Assembly (NCBI RefSeq): GCF_005403045.1
Contig: NZ_BJCL01000018.1
Coordinates: forward strand, 38,425-102,424
Length of the DNA: 64,000 nucleotides
From: Pseudaquabacterium pictum
Lineage (GTDB): Bacteria; Pseudomonadota; Gammaproteobacteria; Burkholderiales; Burkholderiaceae_C
Reading direction: 5' to 3'
Within the stretch, counting starts at the first letter, position 1. Each line of letters starts with the position of its first letter. This document shows positions 7,578 to 16,365 of the stretch, in pieces. The translations under genes and the position numbers were made by a program. The notes beneath the pieces were generated by a model. It worked only from the letters and a program-made list of their open reading frames with translations, was not told the DNA's origin and did no database searches.

Positions 7578-7919
7578 ATGGATAAACACAGTGTCGTTCA
7601 GGCGCTCGCAGCGCTGGCCCACCCGGTGCGCCTGGAGGCTTTCCGGGCCCTGGTGGTGGCCGGCCACGACGGTCTTGCCCAGAAGGCGCTGGCCGAAGCG
7701 GTCGGCGTGGGGCCGACCAACCTGGCCTTCCACCTGAAGGAGTTGGCCACGGCCGGCCTCGTCAACCAGGCGCAGGCGGGCCGCTTCGTCATCTACCGCG
7801 CCGCCTTCGAGCAGATGAACGGTCTGCTCACCTACCTCACCCTCAACTGCTGCCAGGGCCTGCCCAAGGCAGCGGCTGCCGACGCAGCGGTCGCCGCGTC
7901 CGATGCCTGCGGCTGCTGA
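7578..7919 (+). CDS. arsR: ArsR/SmtB-family metalloregulator
   Basis: 113 residues with the winged helix-turn-helix of the ArsR family (ALAEAVGVGPTNLAFHLKELATAGLV at about 40-65 spans the DNA-binding helices). The C-terminus carries the probable inducer Cys residues: the NCCQ pair and the final DACGC. The start follows a palindromic operator, which indicates autorepression. It heads a plus-strand operon with an acetyltransferase/monooxygenase fusion and an MFS transporter. The Cys placement and neighbours favour As(III) or another thiophilic ligand as inducer, though sulfur-responsive ArsR proteins cannot be excluded. Confidence 0.88.
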   Translation: MDKHSVVQALAALAHPVRLEAFRALVVAGHDGLAQKALAEAVGVGPTNLAFHLKELATAGLVNQAQAGRFVIYRAAFEQMNGLLTYLTLNCCQGLPKAAAADAAVAASDACGC

Positions 7920-7948
7920 AGCCCGCACCCCTCATCCAGGAGACTCGT

Positions 7949-9955
7949 ATGTCCGCCATCCGTTTGCGCCAGGCCCATCCCGCCGACTGGCCCGCCGTTG
8001 AAAGCCTGCTGATCGCCAACCGTCTGCCGGTGGACGGCGCTCGGGAACACCTGTCCACCTTCGTGCTCGCCCAGTCTGGGCTGGAGGTCGTCGGCTGTGC
8101 GGGTGTCGAGCCGCGTGGCGAAGTGGCCCTGCTGCGCTCGGTCGCGGTGGCGCCCGGCCTGCACCGACAGGGCATCGGCCAGCAGATGGTGTCGCTGCTG
8201 CTCGATGAAGCGCGGCGTCGCAACTTCAAGACGCTCGCGTTGTTGACGACCACCGCCCGGCGCTGGTTCGAAGGCTTCGGCTTCAAGGTCGCCGACCGCG
8301 CGACAGTACCTGCCGCGCTTAAGGCGTCGGCCGAGTTCCAGGGCGCCTGCCCCGCCAGCGCCGACTTCATGGTGCTGACGCTTCAGAGCGATAGCCCGTC
8401 CGGGCTCGAAGCCTTGCCGGTCGCCGTGCACGGCGCCGGCCCGGTCGGCCTTGCAGCGGCCGCGCAGCTGATCGAGCGTGGCATCCCGTTCGTCATCCTC
8501 GAAGCCGCATCCACGGTCGGCGCCAACCTGCTCGACTACGGCCACGTGCGGCTGTTCTCACCCTGGCGCTACGACATCGACCCGGCGATGGCCAGACTGC
8601 TGCAGCCGACCGGCTGGCAGTCGCCTTCAGCCGACGAACTGCCGCTGGCGGGCGAAGTCGTGCAGCGCGTGCTGGAACCCTTTGCGCGTCTGCCGCAGGT
8701 GGCATCGGTGCTCCAACTGTCGACGAAGGTGATCGCCGTCACCCGGGAGGGCTTCGACAAGGTGAAGAGTGCCGGCCGGGAGAACGCGCCGTTCGTGATC
8801 CGTGCCGTCCGCGAGGGCCGGACCTTCGAGCTCAAAGCGCGCGCGGTGATCGACTCCACCGGCACCTGGAACACGCCCAACCCGGTTGGCGCCAGCGGCT
8901 TGCCGGCGATCGGTGAACCTGAGGTGGCGGACCGCATCTTCTACGGCATCCCCGACGTGCTCGGTACGCACCGAAGCCGCTATGCCGGCCAGCGCACTCT
9001 CGTGGTCGGCGCCGGCCACTCGGCGGCCAACGCGCTGCTGGCTCTTGCCGAGCTGGCCTGGCAAGCGCCGGGCACGCGGCTGCTGTGGTCGGTCCGGTCA
9101 CCGGTGCTCACGCGTGTCTTCGGCGGTGGAGACGCCGATGCGCTGCCGGCCCGCGGGGCGCTCGGCAGTTCGCTGCGCAACTTGCGCGACTCGGGCGGCC
9201 TGACCTTCCACGCCGGACTGCGCATCACGCGCATCGAACGACAGGGCGATGCGCTGGGCATTGTGGGTGTCGACGCCGACGGACATGAGCAGCGGCTCGA
9301 CGGCATCGACCAGATCATCTGCGCTACCGGCCAGCGCCCCGACCTCTCGATCACGAGCGAGCTGCGCGTGAAGCTGGACCCTTGGCTGGAGTCCAACGAG
9401 GCCCTCGGTCCGCTGATCGATCCGAACCTGCACAGCTGCGGCACGGTGCGGCCGCATGGGCACCGCGAACTCGCCCATCCGGAGCCGGGGCTGTACACCG
9501 TCGGGGTCAAGAGCTATGGCCGCGCGCCGACCTTCCTGATGGCCACGGGCTTCGAGCAGGTGCGCTCGGTGGTGGCCGCATTGGCGGGCGACCTGGAAGC
9601 TGCCGACCGGGTCGAGCTCGATCTGCCGGAAACGGGCGTCTGCAGTGTCGGCGGCAGCGCGACGGAGGGCCTGGCCGGCGCGGCGTGCTGTGGCCCTGCG
9701 ACCGCTGGTGCTGCGGCCTCTGCCGCCGAGCCAACCGCCGCTTGTGGTCCGGCGTCCTGTGGCACCGCTGTCCCGGCCTCGACGCCTGCCGCCGTGCAGG
9801 CGGTGGGTTGCTGCGGCGGAGCCCCTCGGGCCAACGCATCGGCCTGCTGCGCCCTCGATGAACTGAAGAAGGCCGAGGGTGCGGAAGGCTGTGGCTGCGG
9901 CACAACCCTGCCGCCCGCACGCGAGCCGGCTCGCGCCAAGGCGGCCTGCTGCTGA
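7949..9955 (+). CDS. Fusion: GNAT acetyltransferase (ArsN2-like) + flavin monooxygenase + Cys-rich tail
   Basis: 668 residues in three parts. Residues 1-145 are a GNAT N-acetyltransferase with the acetyl-CoA loop LHRQGIG (71-77), closest in style to the ArsN2 proteins of arsenic operons. Residues about 155-560 are a two-dinucleotide-fold flavin oxidoreductase: GAGPVG at 162-167 for FAD and VVGAGHSAAN near 350 for NAD(P)H, with a CATGQRPD motif. Residues about 575-668 are Ala/Pro-rich with many Cys, mostly as CC pairs, ending in CC. A combined acetylation/oxidation enzyme for organoarsenicals would fit, but the substrate is inferred from arsR next door. Its TGA shares an A with the start of the transporter gene. 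Confidence 0.85.
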   Translation: MSAIRLRQAHPADWPAVESLLIANRLPVDGAREHLSTFVLAQSGLEVVGCAGVEPRGEVALLRSVAVAPGLHRQGIGQQMVSLLLDEARRRNFKTLALLTTTARRWFEGFGFKVADRATVPAALKASAEFQGACPASADFMVLTLQSDSPSGLEALPVAVHGAGPVGLAAAAQLIERGIPFVILEAASTVGANLLDYGHVRLFSPWRYDIDPAMARLLQPTGWQSPSADELPLAGEVVQRVLEPFARLPQVASVLQLSTKVIAVTREGFDKVKSAGRENAPFVIRAVREGRTFELKARAVIDSTGTWNTPNPVGASGLPAIGEPEVADRIFYGIPDVLGTHRSRYAGQRTLVVGAGHSAANALLALAELAWQAPGTRLLWSVRSPVLTRVFGGGDADALPARGALGSSLRNLRDSGGLTFHAGLRITRIERQGDALGIVGVDADGHEQRLDGIDQIICATGQRPDLSITSELRVKLDPWLESNEALGPLIDPNLHSCGTVRPHGHRELAHPEPGLYTVGVKSYGRAPTFLMATGFEQVRSVVAALAGDLEAADRVELDLPETGVCSVGGSATEGLAGAACCGPATAGAAASAAEPTAACGPASCGTAVPASTPAAVQAVGCCGGAPRANASACCALDELKKAEGAEGCGCGTTLPPAREPARAKAACC

Positions 9956-11124
9956 TGCTGAAGCGCCGCAGCGGCACGGTTGCGGCGCTGGGCACGGCCC
10001 AGACTCTCGCTTGGGCCTCAACCTACTACCTGCCGGCCATCCTGGCCGCGCCGATGGCGCGCGAGCTGGGCGTCTCGACGCCGACAGTGTTTGCGGCCTT
10101 CAGCGGCGCGCTGATCGTGTCGGCGTTCGTGGGGCCGCGAGCGGGCGCGGCCATCGACCGCCATGGTGGGCGGCCCGTGCTGATGCTGACGAGCATCGTC
10201 TTCGCACTCGGCCTCGCCGGCCTGGGGCTGGCTCGGGACGTCGTCGGCCTCTTCGCCGCCTGGGTGGTGCTGGGCATCGGTATGGGCAGTGGGCTCTACG
10301 AGGCGGCGTTCGCATCGCTCGTGCGCCTGTACGGGAAGGACGCACGCAGCAGCATCACGGCCATCACCCTGATCGCCGGGTTCGCCAGCACGGTCGGCTG
10401 GCCGCTGTCTGCGGTGCTTGAGGCCGAGTACGGCTGGCGCGCTGCGTGCTTCACCTGGGCCGCACTGCACCTCGTGCTGGGGCTGCCGCTGAATGCGTTG
10501 CTGCCGATCGCCAGAAAGGCTGCGCCAACGGCCACTGACGCACCGATGGAGGTCGGTACGCATCTCTCGCCATCGTCAGCGCCCGAGTCCCAGATGCCGA
10601 CGGTGGTGCTGTCGTTCGTCTTCGCGGCGACGTGGTTCATCTCGACCTCGATGGCGGCCCACCTGCCGCAGCTGATGCTGGCCGCCGGTGCGACGGTGGC
10701 GACAGCCATCCTCGTCGGCAGCCTGATCGGGCCGTCGCAGGTGGCCGCGCGTCTTCTCGAGTTCGGCTTGCTGCGCCGGGTTCATCCTTTGCTGTCCGCC
10801 CGCTTGGCGGCTGCAGCGCACCCGCTGGGTGTCGCACTGCTGCTGATCGCAGGGCCCGTGGCTGCGCCGCTCTTCGGCGTGCTGCACGGGGCGGGCAACG
10901 GCATCCTGACCATTGCCAAGGGCACGCTGCCGCTGGTGATCTTCGGGCCGCAGGGATACGGCCTCCGGCAGGGCTTGCTCATGGTGCCGGCACGCGTCGC
11001 GCAGGCACTGGCGCCCTGGCTGTTCGGCATGGCGCTGGACGTTTGGGGAACTGGCGCCCTGGCCGTGTCTGGCGGCCTCGGGCTCGCAGCCTTACTGGCT
11101 CTGCTGGCTTTGCGGGGGAGCTGA
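9955..11124 (+). CDS. MFS efflux transporter of the ars cluster
   Basis: 389 residues with about 12 hydrophobic spans and the MFS loop motif between spans 2 and 3 (AGAAIDRHGGRPVLM). It overlaps the upstream fusion gene by one base (TGATG), so the two are translationally coupled. In arsenic operons MFS proteins such as ArsJ or ArsK export arsenical products; this protein could export the product of the fusion enzyme. The sequence gives the superfamily clearly but not the substrate. Confidence 0.88.
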   Translation: MLKRRSGTVAALGTAQTLAWASTYYLPAILAAPMARELGVSTPTVFAAFSGALIVSAFVGPRAGAAIDRHGGRPVLMLTSIVFALGLAGLGLARDVVGLFAAWVVLGIGMGSGLYEAAFASLVRLYGKDARSSITAITLIAGFASTVGWPLSAVLEAEYGWRAACFTWAALHLVLGLPLNALLPIARKAAPTATDAPMEVGTHLSPSSAPESQMPTVVLSFVFAATWFISTSMAAHLPQLMLAAGATVATAILVGSLIGPSQVAARLLEFGLLRRVHPLLSARLAAAAHPLGVALLLIAGPVAAPLFGVLHGAGNGILTIAKGTLPLVIFGPQGYGLRQGLLMVPARVAQALAPWLFGMALDVWGTGALAVSGGLGLAALLALLALRGS

Positions 11125-11147
11125 ACAGGGCAAATGTCCTCATGCGA

Positions 11148-11684
11148 TCAGCGCAGCGCCAAGTCGGCAATGAGCCTGGCCTTCAGTGCTCGCTCGCGGA
11201 TCGCGTCCTCGGACTCGGTTGCCCAGGTGAACGTGCTTTTCCAGGCCCAGACCATGCCGTCGAGCCGGACGAAACGCACTTCGCCTGCCTTGCCCGCGAC
11301 CGTCGTCGCTGGACGCTGCCCCTCGAAATCGAAGTTGATCGTGTGCGAGCCGGGCTTGAGCCTGTAGCGCACCATCGTGTTCGGCAGGGTCTCGACGGCG
11401 GCTCCGCTGTCCGCCTGGACCTTGACGAAGTTGCGGCCGTCGCCCCAGTTGCGCCGCACGACATAAACAGTCAGCGCATTCGGGTCGGGCGCAAACTGCT
11501 TGGCCTGTGCGTCGGCGTTCAGGCTCGGTACCGCGGCCGTGGTGCAGGCGATCACCCGGCCCTTGTTGGTCTTGTGGCAGTACGGGATCTCGGCGGTGGG
11601 ATCGGGCGCCGGCGGCGTGGCGCACCCCGCAAGCAGCCCGGCCACCAGGACCACCGAGGCGCAGGTCAATCGGCTGGCAGTCAT
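11148..11684 (-). CDS. Lipoprotein with DUF2846-like domain
   Basis: 178 residues from the ATG at 11684 (an in-frame GTG lies at 11693). It has a lipobox LLAGC, so it should be anchored in a membrane facing the periplasm. The central part (VYVVRRNWGDGRNF to KPGSHTINFDF) resembles the DUF2846 lipoprotein domain; this is a pattern-level call. It is the last gene of the metal-efflux run, 5 bases after the preceding stop, and converges on the MFS gene of the ars cluster. Role in metal resistance is not shown. Confidence 0.75.
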   Translation of the reverse strand: MTASRLTCASVVLVAGLLAGCATPPAPDPTAEIPYCHKTNKGRVIACTTAAVPSLNADAQAKQFAPDPNALTVYVVRRNWGDGRNFVKVQADSGAAVETLPNTMVRYRLKPGSHTINFDFEGQRPATTVAGKAGEVRFVRLDGMVWAWKSTFTWATESEDAIRERALKARLIADLALR

Positions 11685-11689
11685 GGCTT

Positions 11690-12079
11690 TCACTTAACTG
11701 TGAAGCGCACGGAGCCAGCTGACTTGCCAGCGATGGTCACCAGGGCCACGACCTTGGTGCCGGGTCCGACCTTGAAAGCGCCCGAGGCTTCGAGCTTGTC
11801 GCCCGCCGGCTTCAGTTCGACTTCCTGCTTCTCGGTGCCCGTGAGCAGCGTCAGCTTGGCGCTGGCCTTGGACACGTCCGCGGGCTTGCCGTGGTCGCGC
11901 AGGTGCAACTGGATCATCGTGGGCTTGGCGACCAGTTCGTAGTCGATGTCCTTGACTTCGACGACGACGCCGCCGTGCATCGGCTTGTGCTCATGCGCAT
12001 GGTCGTGTTTGTCGCCGGCGGCAAAGGCAGAACCGGCCAGGGCCAGGGTGATGGAGGCGAGGAGGGCTTGCGTCTTCAT
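11690..12079 (-). CDS. Small periplasmic His-rich protein of the efflux operon
   Basis: 129 residues: a signal peptide ending at AFAAGD, then a His-rich stretch (DKHDHAHEHKPMHGG) and a small beta-rich domain. Proteins of this kind follow czcA/cusA genes and probably bind or pass metal in the periplasm. The start at 12079 has an AAAGGA ribosome site. It lies 52 bases after the czcA stop. No enzymatic motif is visible. Confidence 0.8.
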   Translation of the reverse strand: MKTQALLASITLALAGSAFAAGDKHDHAHEHKPMHGGVVVEVKDIDYELVAKPTMIQLHLRDHGKPADVSKASAKLTLLTGTEKQEVELKPAGDKLEASGAFKVGPGTKVVALVTIAGKSAGSVRFTVK

Positions 12080-12131
12080 GAGAGTCCTTTCGGGTTGGTG
12101 GGTGTGAACAGGGGAAGTGGTCAAAGCGCCA

Positions 12132-15100
12132 TCAAAGGGCTTCAGCGTCCTTGTCGTGCATCAGCGCCTCGGCCGGCTTGCGACCGAAGAGCCAGAACAT
12201 CGCGGGCGTGAGGAAGGTGTCGAGCATGGTCGAACTGATGAGGCCTGAGAAAATCACCACGGCCACCGGGTGCAGCACTTCGGTCCCGGGCTGCTCTGCC
12301 TCGAACAGCAGCGGGGCGAGCGCGAAGGCCGTGACGAGCGCCGTCATCAGCACCGGGCTCAGCCGCTCAAGCGAGCCGCGCAGGATCATCTTCTGGTCGA
12401 AGGACTCGCCCTCGAAGCGCATCAGGTTGATGTAGTGGCTGACCTTCAGGATGCCGTTGCGCACCGAGATGCCCGCCAGTGTGATGAAGCCGACCAGGGC
12501 CGCTACCGACAGCGGCTGGCCCGACAGCCACAGGCCGATCACCGCGCCCACCAGGGCGAGCGGGATGTTCACCATGATCAGCGCCGACAGCGTGGCCGAC
12601 TTGTAGCGGCTGTAGAGCACCACGAACATCAGCGTGAGCGACACGATGGACAGCAGGCCGACGAGCCGCGAAGCCTCCTCCTGCGCCTGGAACTGGCCAC
12701 CCAGGGTGATGAAGTAGCCCTCGGGCAGCTTCGTCTCGGCCACCACCTTGCGGATGTCGGCCACGATCTCCGACAGAGCGCGCCCGGAGGCGTTGGCCGA
12801 CAGCACGATGCGCCGCTTGCCGTCGTCGCGACTGATCTGGTTCGGGCCGTCGCCGTCCTCGATGGTGGCGATCTTCGACAGCGGGATGCGCCCGTTCGGC
12901 GTCTCGATCAGGATCTGACCCAGGCCTTCCACAGACCGCGCCGATTCCGGCAGCTTGACCACCAGTGCGAATCGGCGGCTGCCCTCGACGATCTGCGTGA
13001 CCTTCTCGCCCTCGACCAGGGCCTGCAGCGCGTTCAGCACCTGGGGTGCCGGCACGCCGTACTGCGCCGCCGCGGCGTAGTCGATGCGCACCTTGATCTG
13101 TGGTGCCAGCACCTGCTTCTCGATCTGCAGGTCGGCAATGCCTTGGATCGCAGCCAGCTTCGCGCGCAGCGCATCGGCTTGGCCGCGCAGGGCGTCCAGG
13201 TCCTCGCCGAAGATCTTGATGGCGATCTGCGAGCGCACGCCCGACAGCATGTGGTCGATACGGTGCGAGATGGGCTGGCCGATCTCCAGCGCGGCCGGCA
13301 GGTTCACCAGGCGCGAGCGGATGTCGGCCTTGATCTCGTCCATGCTCCGAGTGAGTTCGGCCGTCGGCTTCAGGCCCACGTCGAGTTCGCTGACGTGCAC
13401 GCCTTCCGCATGCTCGTCCAGCTCGGCCCGGCCACTGCGGCGCCCGACGTGCGTGACCTCGGGCACCTGCTTGACCAGCACCTCGGCCTGACGGGCCAGC
13501 GCTGACGATTCCGTCAAGGTGACGCCCGGATTCAGGCGCAGGCCGATCAGCAGCGTGCCCTCGTTAAAGGGCGGCAGAAAGGTCGTCGGGAAGAACGGCA
13601 CCGCCACCGCGGCCACCAGCACTGCGGTACCCGCCGCCGCCATGGCGGCCTTCGGCCGATCCAGCACGCCCTGCAGGCTGCTGCGGTAGCGCGCCTTCAG
13701 CCAGGCCAGCACCTTGGTGTCGCCGTGATCCAGATTCTTCATCCGCGGCAGCAGGTAGAAGCTGAGCACCGGCGTCACCGTCACAGAGACGATCAACGAG
13801 GCCAGCGTCGAGACAATGAAGGCGATGCCCAGTGGCACGAACAGCTTGCCCTCCAGCCCCGGCAGCGCGAACAGCGGGATGAAGACGAGCACGATGATGA
13901 CCGTCGCGTACAGGATGGCTGACCGCACCTCCATCGTGGCGTGCGCGACCACCTCGATCGGGTGCAGGCGACTGTGGGGATGGTTGGCTCGGTCGGCCTT
14001 CAGCCGCCGCAGCACGTTCTCGACTCCGACCACCGCGTCGTCGACCAGGCCACCGATGGCGATGGCCAGCCCACCGAGCGTCATCGTGTTGATCGACAGC
14101 CCGAAATACTTGAAGACCAGCGCGGTGATGAAGATCGACGCCGGGATGGCCGTCAGCGCGATGATGGTGGGTCGCAGCGTTCCGAGGAAGAAGAACAGGA
14201 TCACCGCCACGAAGATCGAAGCGCCGATCAGCTTGCCCTGCAGCGTGGTGATCGAGGCCTCGATGAAGCTGGCCTGGCGGAAGGTCACGCGCGGTGCCTC
14301 CATGCCGGCCGGCAGTGACGCCTTCAGCCCGACCAGCGCGTCCTCGATGGACTTGGTGAGCGCGATGGTGTCGGCGGTCGGCTGCTTCTGGATGCCCAGG
14401 ATCACCGCCGGCTTGCCTTCGTATCCTGCGTCGCCGCGCTTGAGCGCCGCGGCGAAAGTCACCTCGGCGATCTGGCGCATCAGGATCGGTTGTCCGTCCT
14501 TGGAGGTCAGCGCCAGGTTCTTCAGGTCATCGAGCCGGGAGGTCCGACCGAGGTTGCGAATCAGGTACTCGCGCCCGTTCAGCTCCAAAAAGCCTCCGGA
14601 GGTGTTGGACGAGTAGCCCTTCAGCGCGCCTTCGAGCTGGTCGTGCGTGATGCCCAGCTCCGCCATGCGGGTGGTGTTCGGCTGAACCTGGAACTGGCGG
14701 ACCTCGCCGCCGATCGGGATCACCTGCGCCACGCCCGGCACCGACAGCAGCCGTGGGCGCAGCACCCAGTCCGCGTACTCGCGCACGGCCATCGCGCTGA
14801 TCTTGCTCGGATCGACCGGGATGGCGATCTGCATGATCTCGCCCATGATTGAGCTGATCGGGCCCATGCGCGGCACCACGCCTTCGGCGATGCCTTCCTC
14901 CATCGAAGACAGTCGTTCCGAAACCAGTTGCCGTGCCCGGAAGATGTCGGTGCTCCAGTCGAAGGTGACGTAGAGGAAGGACAGGCCTGCCGACGAAGTC
15001 GAGCGCACCGACTCCACGCCAGGCAGACCGTTCATGGTCGTCTCCAGCGGGAAGGTGATGAGCTGCTCCACCTCCTCGGCGGCCATGCCGCCGGCCTCGG

Positions 15101-15251
15101 TCATGATGGTGACGGTGGGCTTGTTGAGGTCCGGGAACACGTCCACCGGGGTGGTGGAGAGCGTGAACGCGCCGTAGGCCATCAGCACGACGCTGGCGAT
15201 GATCACCAGCAGCCGGTTCGTCAGGCTGTTATCGAGTAGCCACTTGAACAT
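12132..15251 (-). CDS. czcA: CzcA/CusA-family heavy-metal RND pump
   Basis: 1039 residues, the normal length of heavy-metal-efflux RND inner-membrane pumps. The first span (LVIIASVVLMAYG), two large periplasmic loops and the proton-relay Asp pair in GGLVDDAVVGVENV in span 4 are all present. It takes metal from periplasm or cytoplasm and, with CzcB and CzcC, moves it across the outer membrane using the proton gradient. The relay type and CzcI/CzcC-like neighbours favour Co/Zn/Cd over Cu/Ag, but substrate prediction from sequence is uncertain. It starts one base after the czcB stop. Confidence 0.93.
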   Translation of the reverse strand: MFKWLLDNSLTNRLLVIIASVVLMAYGAFTLSTTPVDVFPDLNKPTVTIMTEAGGMAAEEVEQLITFPLETTMNGLPGVESVRSTSSAGLSFLYVTFDWSTDIFRARQLVSERLSSMEEGIAEGVVPRMGPISSIMGEIMQIAIPVDPSKISAMAVREYADWVLRPRLLSVPGVAQVIPIGGEVRQFQVQPNTTRMAELGITHDQLEGALKGYSSNTSGGFLELNGREYLIRNLGRTSRLDDLKNLALTSKDGQPILMRQIAEVTFAAALKRGDAGYEGKPAVILGIQKQPTADTIALTKSIEDALVGLKASLPAGMEAPRVTFRQASFIEASITTLQGKLIGASIFVAVILFFFLGTLRPTIIALTAIPASIFITALVFKYFGLSINTMTLGGLAIAIGGLVDDAVVGVENVLRRLKADRANHPHSRLHPIEVVAHATMEVRSAILYATVIIVLVFIPLFALPGLEGKLFVPLGIAFIVSTLASLIVSVTVTPVLSFYLLPRMKNLDHGDTKVLAWLKARYRSSLQGVLDRPKAAMAAAGTAVLVAAVAVPFFPTTFLPPFNEGTLLIGLRLNPGVTLTESSALARQAEVLVKQVPEVTHVGRRSGRAELDEHAEGVHVSELDVGLKPTAELTRSMDEIKADIRSRLVNLPAALEIGQPISHRIDHMLSGVRSQIAIKIFGEDLDALRGQADALRAKLAAIQGIADLQIEKQVLAPQIKVRIDYAAAAQYGVPAPQVLNALQALVEGEKVTQIVEGSRRFALVVKLPESARSVEGLGQILIETPNGRIPLSKIATIEDGDGPNQISRDDGKRRIVLSANASGRALSEIVADIRKVVAETKLPEGYFITLGGQFQAQEEASRLVGLLSIVSLTLMFVVLYSRYKSATLSALIMVNIPLALVGAVIGLWLSGQPLSVAALVGFITLAGISVRNGILKVSHYINLMRFEGESFDQKMILRGSLERLSPVLMTALVTAFALAPLLFEAEQPGTEVLHPVAVVIFSGLISSTMLDTFLTPAMFWLFGRKPAEALMHDKDAEAL

Positions 15252-15252
15252 G

Positions 15253-16365
15253 TCAGCGCACCTGGTTGATCAAGGTGGCGCCTTGCGTGGCCACACGATC
15301 GCCGGCCTGCAAGCCCGAGGTGATCGCGACGTGCACACCGTCCAGCGGCTCCACCGTGACCGTTCGCGGCTCGAAGCGTTCCGGCGCTGCCTTGACCCAG
15401 ACGACCGTCTGGTTGGCCGGGTTCTTCATCAGCGAGGCCACCGGCACGGAGACGCCCTTGACCTTGTCCCTGGTCTGCACGAACACGCGCACCGGCTGGC
15501 CGACAGCCAGCAGGGTCAGAGCATCACCCTGAGCCCGAAAGGCGAGCGGCAGCGCCTGTTCGCGCAGGCTGCGCGACGCCCCGATGAAGGTCAACGGCAC
15601 CCGCTTGTCGCCGACAGCCATCGTCGCCGCGCCGATGTTCGAAGCGATGGCGGCATCGAAGGCGAGTGCCTCGATGCGCAGGCGTGAGGGGTCGACGATC
15701 TCGAAGATCAGTTCGCGCGCATCGACCACTTGGCCGGCCACCACGTTGGCGGAGGCGATCACACCGGACACCGGTGCCACCAGCGCCTCGCGGGTGGACA
15801 GGCCGCCCCCGACGGCGGCGATGCGCGCCGTCAGGCTGGCGGCTTCGCTCTCGGCCGCCTCGATCTCCTTGCGCGGCACCGTGTCGGCCAGCTCCTGCAG
15901 ACGCGCGATGCGCTTGTCGGCCAGCGCCTTGGCGGCGCGCAGCTCGGCGAGCTGCGCGGCCTGGTTGGAGCGTTCGATCGGCGCCGCCGACGGCACGACG
16001 TAGGCCAACACTTCACCCTTGCGCACCGCCTGCCCAGGGTTGGGCAGGCCACGCGGCCCCGGCTCGATGCGGCCGGCGTTCAGCGGCTGCACCTTGCCAC
16101 CGGCGTTCGGGTCCATCAGCACCTTGGCGCCCAGTTCCACGGTGCGTGGCAGTTCCGCAGCTTCGGTGACGAGGGTGCGCACGCCCAGCTGGCGCTGCGC
16201 GGGCTTGGGCAGGAACACGCTGCCGTCCGGCTGGCGCTGCGGGCCGTTGGCGCTGGGCGCTGCGGGCGCGCCGCCATGGTCATGACCCTCACCGGCATGG
16301 ACGGGGGACAGCACTGCCAAGGCGAACCACAGCGCGAGGCTGGTGGTGATCAAGGTGCGCTTCAT
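15253..16365 (-). CDS. czcB: CzcB-type periplasmic adaptor subunit
   Basis: 370 residues with a signal peptide, a His-containing mature N-terminus (GEGHDHGG), a biotinyl-lipoyl-like hairpin, an alpha-helical hairpin (about 125-185) and beta-barrel domains, ending ATLINQVR. It links the RND pump to the outer-membrane channel. Its start overlaps the previous gene (ATGA at 16362-16365). The N-terminal beta-sandwich found in long CzcB proteins is missing here and is encoded by the preceding gene instead. Confidence 0.9.
   Translation of the reverse strand: MKRTLITTSLALWFALAVLSPVHAGEGHDHGGAPAAPSANGPQRQPDGSVFLPKPAQRQLGVRTLVTEAAELPRTVELGAKVLMDPNAGGKVQPLNAGRIEPGPRGLPNPGQAVRKGEVLAYVVPSAAPIERSNQAAQLAELRAAKALADKRIARLQELADTVPRKEIEAAESEAASLTARIAAVGGGLSTREALVAPVSGVIASANVVAGQVVDARELIFEIVDPSRLRIEALAFDAAIASNIGAATMAVGDKRVPLTFIGASRSLREQALPLAFRAQGDALTLLAVGQPVRVFVQTRDKVKGVSVPVASLMKNPANQTVVWVKAAPERFEPRTVTVEPLDGVHVAITSGLQAGDRVATQGATLINQVR

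Noticed and set aside
12270..13505. 411-codon plus-strand frame opposite czcA
   Set aside because: Its translation is His/Arg/Gln-rich shadow sequence; czcA on the other strand is full length and conserved.
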